Made by a program: the position numbers and the translations under genes. The notes beneath the pieces are model-generated. The model was not told the origin of the DNA, did no database searches, and worked only from the letters and a program-made list of their open reading frames with translations. A stretch of 64,000 bases of DNA from positions 1,426,001 through 1,490,000 of the forward strand of contig NC_033566.1 of NCBI RefSeq assembly GCF_001680005.1, given 5' to 3'. The DNA comes from Plasmodium coatneyi (lineage: Eukaryota > Apicomplexa > Aconoidasida > Haemosporida > Plasmodiidae). Shown in pieces: positions 57,015-64,000 of the stretch (the first letter of the stretch is position 1; the number at the start of each line of letters is the position of its first letter).

Positions 57015-59849
57015 ATGCATAGAAATAAACTAGGAATTTACTTTGTTGGGAAGAGGAAGAACCATGGAAGGCTTATGCGCCTATCGCAGGGTAGGGTGTG
57101 TGCCCACGTGGGGGAATTCACCACAGGAAGGGGGATTGATCCCCCAGAGTTGGGTGCCCTAACGAAGGTGCTCATCGACCCGATGACCTCAGCACAACGA
57201 CCGAACAGCGACAAAATATTCTCGGCCTACACCAAAAGTTACATCCACAAGGAGAGCGAACAGACCCTCATTCTATGTCTAAAGAGACTAAACGAGTTGG
57301 AAAGAAACAGGAAGGTTGCAAAGTTGTCTCAGTACATCTATGAACTGCAAAATCTATCCAAGTCGAAGGTAATGTATAATGTATTGAAACAGATTAAGTT
57401 AGTGCACAACTTATTTGAGAGGATAAACACAGGGATGGGAACCGAGTCGTTATCCCCCTCGTTGCTGCTTTCCGTTGCCATGAGTTATAAGAATCTACGT
57501 CTGAATAAATATACCTACTTTAAGAACGTCCTGCGTGCAGTGTGTAGCAACATAAGGGTGTATAAGACGAATAAGTTGGCTAGACTAGTATCCCCCGAAC
57601 GAAGGAATATCGAATCGAGTGATGACTACAAACACACGGTAGAGTTGATAAGAAAAGCGAATAAGCAACGTAGAAATGAAAGACGAATTAACATGCTAAA
57701 TGTATACACCAATCTGCTGAATAATAGCACCCTGAGTTATATTCTATATGCCTACTCCACTATGTTCTGTTCCCCTAATGAGTACGTCCTCTACATGAGC
57801 AAATACATCCTCCTAAATTCGTCCATGCTGAACCATTTGGACATGCTATGCATTCTACACTTCCTGAGGAAGATCAGTGTAAAGATTCGTAGGAGTGATA
57901 TCGTGGTATATTCGAATGGGACGGCACCGGTGCGATGTGAAGGGGAGACCAAGTTGGGTAAAGTAGACCTTACGAACGGCGAAACACGGTTAAGCAGTAC
58001 AGATGGGAAGACCATTCGTGGGGACCACCCCACCATACCTGAAAGAGAAACCAAATTCATCGTCAACCAAACCAATCAGCTGAAGAACCGACACGGAAAC
58101 AACCCCTACGATGAGCACAGAAACACCTACTTAAAACTACTCAGGAGTATTATTCACGTTATAAAAAAGAGAAAAACTCATTTCTGCGAAAAGCCAACTA
58201 TTTTAATATCCATTCTGTACAACTTTTACAAACTGAACTTGGTTCCCATTGAAATATTCTACTCCTTCCACAACCGCATAAAGAGGGAGATAAAAAATGT
58301 GGAAGTGAAGTCTGTTGCCCTTTATTTGCACATTTTGAGTGACATTCAGTTTGACCTCCGCTATTACAAGTGTTTTTATAAACATTTGGCCTCCCTTTTT
58401 GAGGGCCGGGAGAAGCAGTTCGATTTGCTCTCTGTGTGTTTGTCCTTCTACTCATTAGCCAGGAATAGGCATTACGACGAATCATTTGTTAGCACCTGCC
58501 TGGAGTTGTTTCGTCGGTATGCCCACAACCTGAACGACGTAAACATCACGAACGTGATCCACACCATGGGGAAAGTAAAAATTGCAGACGAGGAGCTGCT
58601 CCACAGGCTATGCGACGTGGTAACAAAAAGGATGGAAAATATTTCCGCGATAAATTTGAGCCTCATTGTGCTTAGTCTAGCCAAGCTCAAGTATGAGAAT
58701 AAGGAATTCTACCATTTGTGTATGAACAAAGGGAAGGAGTTGCTTCCTGCCTTTACAGAAAAACAGCTTGTTGTATTCACCTACGGGTTGGTATTAACTC
58801 AGACGTTCAATTATCCCTTCATGGAAATGTTCTTTAGGCAGTACATAAAAATTAGTAATACTAGTAATACTAGTAATACCAGTAATACCAGTAATAGTAG
58901 AAGAAGGCAGATGCTGGGGACCATCTGTTACTGCCTATATCTGGAGACACCGTGCTTTGTGGAAAACTTTCCCCTGTCTGTTAACACCTTTCTGAGAAAC
59001 AATCTCCATTTTGTTCAGGACAAACAGGGTGGAAAAATGCACGACGAGTTGGCTGTCATTCTGAAGCACCTACATGTAGACCGCTTTGAAATGTTGAAGA
59101 GAAAAAAACCCTACGTGTTTGATATTTACATTGGGGGGGCGTCTAATGCAGGCGAACGGGAAATATATATAGACTTCCTCCTTCCCAGAAAACTTCTGCG
59201 CAATTCGTGCAGCCTCAATGGGTTCCAGCAAATGAAGAAGCGCCACATGGAATTGCTTAACGTGGACCTCTTTCATCTGGACGTGGACTCCTACATGCGT
59301 CTACAATCCATGCAGGACAAGGTGAATTTTGTTCGCCTCTTTCTGAAGGAGGTGTGTTCCTACAATTTGAACCAACTTGGCGAAACGGACAAGGGGAAGA
59401 GGCAAGAAATAATTAACCTGCTTCGGTTCAGCGAGGCGGCTACCCAGGTGGGAAGCCCTTCACCCCCACAGAGGGACGGCCATCCTATCAGAAGCCGGGA
59501 TTATCACATCTTCCCTTCTTGCGCGAAAATCCAAAATGCAAAAAAAGGTTTTTACAAAAGTCACCCTGCGAGAGTGAACTATGAAGAGCCATTTAAAAAA
59601 AGGAAACAAATTTTCCTCGACATCGATGAAGGGAAGTTGTTCAGTGGTAGTGACGTGGATTCGTCCAAAAATTGGAGAGACCACATGCCAGGGCACACGC
59701 ATGACGGGTTCACGCATTTTGAATACGCCTCCCCGAAAAAGGAGACCTTTCTCTTTGGAAGAAAATGTCACGGGTTAAACAAATACGAGTACGTTGATGA
59801 GCGCAGTGGGAAAATTGTTATCACGAGGGGGTACGGCGTTGGAAGGTAG
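57015..59849 (+). CDS. RAP-domain protein (organellar RNA metabolism)
   Basis: A single-exon 944-aa protein from the ATG at 57015. The first 33 residues are basic and almost free of acidic residues (MHRNKLGIYFVGKRKNHGRL), suggesting mitochondrial (or other organellar) import. The middle carries helical repeats of the FASTK/octatricopeptide type (NDVNITNVIHTMGKVKI, INLSLIVLSLAKLKYENKEFY, EKQLVVFTYGLVLT). The RAP domain lies at about residues 690-780: IYIDFLLPRK, then NGFQQMKKRHMELLNVDLFHLD and KVNFVRLFL. RAP proteins bind organellar RNA and often act in the fragmented mitochondrial rRNA or apicoplast transcripts of apicomplexans. An SNT repeat occurs near residue 615. The tail after the RAP domain is longer than usual and unconserved-looking. 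The exact RNA target cannot be inferred. Confidence 0.88.
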   Translation: MHRNKLGIYFVGKRKNHGRLMRLSQGRVCAHVGEFTTGRGIDPPELGALTKVLIDPMTSAQRPNSDKIFSAYTKSYIHKESEQTLILCLKRLNELERNRKVAKLSQYIYELQNLSKSKVMYNVLKQIKLVHNLFERINTGMGTESLSPSLLLSVAMSYKNLRLNKYTYFKNVLRAVCSNIRVYKTNKLARLVSPERRNIESSDDYKHTVELIRKANKQRRNERRINMLNVYTNLLNNSTLSYILYAYSTMFCSPNEYVLYMSKYILLNSSMLNHLDMLCILHFLRKISVKIRRSDIVVYSNGTAPVRCEGETKLGKVDLTNGETRLSSTDGKTIRGDHPTIPERETKFIVNQTNQLKNRHGNNPYDEHRNTYLKLLRSIIHVIKKRKTHFCEKPTILISILYNFYKLNLVPIEIFYSFHNRIKREIKNVEVKSVALYLHILSDIQFDLRYYKCFYKHLASLFEGREKQFDLLSVCLSFYSLARNRHYDESFVSTCLELFRRYAHNLNDVNITNVIHTMGKVKIADEELLHRLCDVVTKRMENISAINLSLIVLSLAKLKYENKEFYHLCMNKGKELLPAFTEKQLVVFTYGLVLTQTFNYPFMEMFFRQYIKISNTSNTSNTSNTSNSRRRQMLGTICYCLYLETPCFVENFPLSVNTFLRNNLHFVQDKQGGKMHDELAVILKHLHVDRFEMLKRKKPYVFDIYIGGASNAGEREIYIDFLLPRKLLRNSCSLNGFQQMKKRHMELLNVDLFHLDVDSYMRLQSMQDKVNFVRLFLKEVCSYNLNQLGETDKGKRQEIINLLRFSEAATQVGSPSPPQRDGHPIRSRDYHIFPSCAKIQNAKKGFYKSHPARVNYEEPFKKRKQIFLDIDEGKLFSGSDVDSSKNWRDHMPGHTHDGFTHFEYASPKKETFLFGRKCHGLNKYEYVDERSGKIVITRGYGVGR
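58854..58898 (+). repeat. 9-bp coding repeat (SNT)n
   Basis: Five units of agtaata(c)(t/c) encode SNTSNTSNTSNTSNS within the RAP protein, between its helical repeats and the RAP domain. It is likely length-polymorphic without shifting frame. Confidence 0.9.
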
Positions 59850-60212
59850 ACAGTTAGTTGGCTTCCCCACAGGAATTGACTAAGAAGCCAACCCGATTAG
59901 GGGCAAATGGGTAACCCATGACCCCGCTGTTACGTAAGTAGCATAGAAGTACTCATTTCTGCGCTCATTAATAACTTTGGCATGGACAGATCTGTGCAGG
60001 CGATTTATTGCTTCTACGGATGGGATGAAATCCGCCTTGTTATTCATCCATTATATTTATTTGGAAGGAGCCTACGGGGTGGGTTGGGGTGGACGGTGAA
60101 GGGATAAGTGTGTGAAGTTGAACATATGGGGTGAAGTAGCATTTGCTGTGTCTGTGTTTGTGAAGTTGGCTTAGTCTAAAATGTTCTTAGTGATGACCCA
60201 ACCGTTTACACA
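59850..60212. other. Convergent intergenic region
   Basis: About 360 bases between the stop codons of the RAP-protein gene and TRAPPC6. Nothing beyond ordinary 3' flanking sequence is seen. Confidence 0.6.
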
Positions 60213-60216
60213 TTAG

Positions 60217-60251
<35 letters not shown>

Positions 60252-60980
60252 CGTACAAGTGGGGTAGTCCAATGTGTAGGTGACGGAACCCTTGATGCGG
60301 AACCGCTTCAGAACGCCTTTGATGATACCAACTATTAACACAAGCACGTGGTGAGTAAAGTTGGACTTTTGGTTCGTCTCGTTGTCGAGAAGCAAATGGT
60401 TTAGGTAAGAGCCCATATCGTTGTCGGTAAGCACATACACCCCTTTTTTGTAGGTCTGTATTTTATCTACATTTTTATTGAACAAAATAACCCACACGTC
60501 TCTTCCGATCAGTTTGGCAATGTCCTTAAGGTCACAAAAATCGTTTTTGTAAATGAGTACTCTCTCGATGAGCTTCCTGCCGATGTCTTTTCCCATGCTT
60601 TTTAATTTCCCAGATAAAATATTGGCTACCTTTTTTTCCTTTCCACTGTGGGGTGGGTACGTGGGGTTGTCCTTTCCTGTGCCGCTTGGCTTATGCGCGT
60701 TGGGGGAGGGAGCGTCATCTCCAAGCAGGTTTCCATTCGGACGGTCGTGAACATCTGCACTAATATTACCCTCCTCCTGGGGGGGGGTTCCCACATCCGC
60801 TTCTGCCTCCTCCTCCCCGTAGGGTAACCTCTTTTCTGTTGATCCCCCCCCAACGTTGTCATCGTCGGAGTCATCACTGCTTAATGCGAATTCACTCCTC
60901 TGCAAAATCTCATTGTTCACTTTTATAATTTCGTATATCAACAGTAGGAGGGTTGACTTGGATAGCATTCCCTCAGTCAT
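60213..60980 (-). CDS. TRAPPC6: TRAPP complex subunit TRAPPC6/Trs33
   Basis: A single-exon 255-aa protein. TRAPPC6/Trs33 is a core subunit of the TRAPP tethering complexes, which activate Ypt1/Rab1-type GTPases in ER-Golgi traffic. The fold is split by an acidic low-complexity insert (residues about 33-110). The N-terminal helix (LLLLIYEIIKVNNEIL) is followed by KLKSMGKDIGRKLIERVL, then CDLKDIAKLIGRDVWVILFNKNVDKIQTYKKGVYVLTDN and a C-terminal VIVGIIKG-type helix and TYTLDYPTC strand, matching Bet3-superfamily TRAPPC6 order. Canonical proteins end near here. In this assembly the frame then runs through a 30-A tract giving ten lysines before the stop, so the tail is doubtful. Start could be Met1 or Met5. 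Confidence 0.88.
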
Positions 60981-62274
60981 AGTTTTCCTCTCTGGTGGCT
61001 TCAGAAGGTGATTCGTTCATAGGGAGGTGCTCCTCGCTAGGGTTGCCCGGACGGCATGTTTTGCAAAAAAGGGGAAGGTTTGCCCGGTGTACAAATTGGT
61101 AGGATGCTTTTCGTGTAGCGTCCTTTTGTGGAATGGAGGGCACACTACGCATCCAACACGTTAATGTTAGGGGAACATGCGTAACGACTTGGTCCATGCG
61201 GGGGTAAAGTTGTATCCCAAGGGGAAGGACAACCTAGCACGCACATCACTTATTAACGCTAATTCGATATTTTCCCTTTCTAAAAATGACCTTACCTGTG
61301 TTCAGAACTTTTATTTCTTTTCTTCACATATTTCGTTCAGATGTGTCCTTGTCCTCCCTATTACACAACGACGGCGCAGGACCAATTGGAGGAAGTTCCC
61401 TTCTGCTTGTTAATCCGTGATGTGATAATTTTATTTCTCCATCAAGACGACCACCTTCGCGCATTCCAATTGTGTGGGATGGAGGCCTCTGCTTCGTGGG
61501 CACTGTGCCGTCAGCAGAGTGGTAGGAATCACAAGCAAAATGAACACCGCTTTGGTAGCGAATTGAGAAGAGGAAAAAAAAAAAAAAAAAAAAAATCCTC
61601 AGTTGTGCATTCTTTTTCCCTTACACGTTGGCGCCAATATTTTACAAAATGATGACGAGCAGAAGAGCATGCCCTTCCGTGGGTGCTTCTTTTGTGGAGT
61701 TGGAAAAATTGGTGCACTAGCACGAAGTAGGTGAAGCGAAGGTGGAAAAGTCGCAGGCAGGAGCGATATAAAATTAGCCCCGTAGCGATGCAGAAGTGAC
61801 GTGGAGGGGAACATGCTAAAAATTCCCACTTTGAAAGGCTCTTCGTGTAAAATGCAACAGCGCAGTTTAGGCAAATCCCAGTGAGAAGAAACGCAGAACA
61901 CACCCCCAAAGGATAGATAAGCTATATAAACCCTCCCCCCGTGAGGCCAACCCCTTCCATACCATTACCCTGCAGGCAGTTGTTTGCAAGCTGATGAGCG
62001 CGAAACGGGAAAATAGTAATCCCATGCGTAAGCATATAAGGACGAATGTAGATGCATGTCATCATACCAATATAGATAAATAAAATCACCCCTTGGGAAG
62101 TTGGGCAATTTTTTTATTGTTACCGAATCCACCTGTGCCATCGCAGCTGTGCTGTCGTGAGGTGTTCCTCTGGACCGGCTCCTCCAACATCCGTTTTCCT
62201 GACGTTGGAGAATCCGAAGTCTCGTTCCAAGAAAGTATATGTAGTAAATCACCCAATCCAGTGAGTAGAACAAA
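60981..62274. other. Divergent intergenic region between TRAPPC6 and the rhomboid gene
   Basis: About 1.3 kb with an A run at 61576-61595 and several unsupported open frames on both strands. It likely holds both promoters. I found no RNA gene or conserved motif. Confidence 0.6.
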
Positions 62275-62573
62275 ATGAACTTCTTCTCTAACTCATCCAA
62301 CAATTCCAAGTCGAGCAAGTCCAGAGATGGCAACCTGCTCACGTGTAAATATACCATGAGCTTTAACAAGACGTTTAAGAAGGACATCTCTTTCATTCAG
62401 ATTTTGTTTCCGTCCTTTACTGTGAAGAGCATCACGACCTCCTTTTTCCTGTTCCTATATTTTACCTTCTTCCTTATAAATGTGTGCAACTTTGACAGGA
62501 CGGCCCCGCTGTATCTGAGCGAGTAAGAACAGCGAACCGGCTGATGAGTAGCCAAATGGTGGACACTGACTTT

Positions 62574-62609
<36 letters not shown>

Positions 62610-64000
62610 AGCTTCTTCATACGTGGCTGTCTTCACTTGGCCGATCCGTGATACCCCCCCCCTGCAGACCTGTGTTGAAACAATATGGAATGAGCAGGAA
62701 CTCCGTCACAAACAACCACCAGTATTACAAATTATTGACGGCCACCTTTTTCCACTCCAACGTTTGGAACTTAATAGTGAGTAGAAAGGCGCTCTCCGTT
62801 GGGAAGACCATGCTGCGTTGACTGTGCATCTGCCCAACTGCGCGTGAAAGAACCCAAACTGGTGAGTGAAATTTTATTTGCCCCCCCCTTTCCCCGTTAC
62901 AGATTAATGCTTACTATTTAATGAACATAGGGATCATCGTCGAGAAGAGGTAAAAGATGGACGCAGAATGTTCCAAAGCAGTAACACTGCGGAGCCTTAT
63001 CAGGAAGTTTAGTTTGTGCGTGACGTCCCTTCTTACCATTCTGCACCTCTCACCCTTCTCCTCCTGCAGCTACGGAAAGGCACATTACATGGCGATAATG
63101 CTTCTAAGTGCTCTTTGCGGGAACTTCCTCCTCTGTGCTACGTCCAACTGCGGCAGCGTAAGAAAAACTCAGTTTACTTACTAACTTGAATGGGAGAAAA
63201 TATGCCTTTTCCCCGTTTTAAGCGTCCAGAAGGAGTTCCCCTCGAGGGGGTACCCATTTGTGCATCTTGAATTTGTTATACCCGCCCTTGCATTGCTTTT
63301 TTTTTTTTTTCAGGTCTACATGGGAATCAGCACCATTTTGTCCGGATTCATGGGTCTGTTCCTGCAGGAAATTGTTGAGAACTACAAAAAGCTGACGGAC
63401 AGATGGAGCATCATTGGAAACTACGTGTAAGTGTGGTTATGCAGTTTCGTCCGGCAGTCTTTGCGTTCTTTACATTTTGGCTAGCTCAACCTGTGAGGTT
63501 GTATACCCATCCCATCTTTTTTTTAATTCCTCAGATTTGCACTGTTGTCCCTTTATTTGACCATATCGATGTTTTCCTTTAATGGTAAGGACAAGGGAGA
63601 GGAGTGCATGCGTTGTCAGTTGGCGCCTTAACAATTTTTTTTTTTTTTTCCCACCATTTTGCGGTGCCGTTTCATCACTTGGGTTGCACCAATTCACCTC
63701 GCTCCGCCACCCCCACTTGCAGGAAACATCTTGGGAAACCTGGGAGGGATTTTCGGTGGCTTCTGTTATCCGTACCTCACTAAAAAGGACACCTTCCACG
63801 GGTAAGCAAAGAAGTGGCCAACGCAGGGCGCCCAGGTCGGCTGTTCCAGCTGAACACATGACTGCGAAATATGCAGCTTCCACCATAAGTTGTGCGCAAC
63901 GACGGAATATTATTACCCGCTTGAATAATGACTACCCAATTTTTGGTTCCACACCTTTTACAGGCAGGAGAAGAAAGTTAGACTTACCCTCGCCATTCTG
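62275..64000 (+). CDS. ROM10: Rhomboid-family protein, partial (ROM10-like)
   Basis: Exons 62275-62522, 62668-62776, 62903-62949, 63070-63157, 63314-63426, 63535-63584, 63723-63801 and 63964 onward; the 3' end is outside the window. Rhomboids are polytopic intramembrane serine proteases. After a hydrophilic N-terminus and first membrane helix (residues about 40-72), the L1 region has the typical HSNVWNLIINAYYLMNIG stretch and VEKSYG. The serine helix reads VYMGISTILSGFMG, keeping a GxS serine but with T in place of the usual G after it. The expected catalytic-histidine helix reads NILGNLGGIFGGFCY, with Asn where active enzymes have His before the GG pair. It may thus be an inactive or divergent member. 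The ROM10 name comes from gene order recalled for P. falciparum and is provisional. Confidence 0.82.

Noticed and set aside
61529..61909. 126-codon minus-strand frame between TRAPPC6 and the rhomboid gene
   Set aside because: It consists of Cys/Phe-rich filler with a poly-Phe stretch from a homopolymer, and competing frames of similar length lie on it.
1..64000. tRNA, rRNA, CRISPR arrays, insertion sequences, bacterial-type operons
   Set aside because: I found no cloverleaf-like sequence, rRNA stretch, spaced repeat array or transposase in reading the window; the window is ordinary eukaryotic nuclear DNA.

Overview
This window is nuclear DNA of a malaria parasite, most likely of the Plasmodium vivax / simian-Plasmodium clade. 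The signs are large split genes with short GT..AG introns, AT-rich homopolymer-laden intergenic DNA around moderately GC-rich exons, long hydrophilic low-complexity inserts in otherwise conserved proteins, and a set of genes whose order matches what I recall of a stretch of P. falciparum chromosome 6 (SF3A2 ... ACS12 - CDC48 ... rhomboid). I cannot fix the species from sequence alone.

Layout, left to right. (1) 1-4.1 kb: a single-exon gene for a secreted, probably GPI-anchored protein (copy 1), then SF3A2 on the minus strand. (2) 4.9-11.6 kb: a very large protein with an N-terminal beta-propeller that faintly resembles HPS5. (3) 12.5-17.0 kb: an F-box protein (+) converging on an unrecognised, possibly mitochondrial protein (-). 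(4) 17.7-21.6 kb: ACS12, an acyl-CoA synthetase fused to a thiamine-diphosphate enzyme, followed by an inverted repeat with about 85-nt arms. (5) 22.1-24.5 kb: a second copy of the secreted-protein gene with its flanks but without SF3A2. (6) 25.3-27.9 kb: CDC48/p97. (7) 30.3-43.2 kb: a 3012-aa conserved protein (+) and a 1016-aa protein with a propeller-like N-terminus (-). (8) 44.1-45.9 kb: a secreted, apicoplast-candidate protein and a tiny three-exon ORF abutting it. (9) 46.8-52.6 kb: a 14-exon CLEC16A/FPL protein. (10) 52.9-56.1 kb: PIG-Q (GPI1). (11) 57.0-59.8 kb: a RAP-domain organellar RNA protein. (12) 60.2-61.0 kb: TRAPP subunit TRAPPC6/Trs33. (13) 62.3 kb to the end: a rhomboid-family protein cut off by the window edge.

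There are no operons; each gene is its own unit. Functional themes are membrane traffic (TRAPPC6, CLEC16A, the possible HPS5-like protein, CDC48), GPI anchoring (PIG-Q makes the first GPI intermediate; the two duplicated antigens carry GPI-type C-termini), splicing (SF3A2) and organelle gene expression (RAP protein). The most notable features are the dispersed duplication with an SF3A2-sized deletion scar, the mosaic divergence of the two secreted paralogues, the fused oxalyl-CoA-synthetase-like/decarboxylase-like enzyme, the long hairpin beside the duplicated block, and a rhomboid lacking the expected catalytic histidine. Exon boundaries were worked out by hand from GT/AG signals, reading-frame phase and family similarity; database comparisons were made from memory only.
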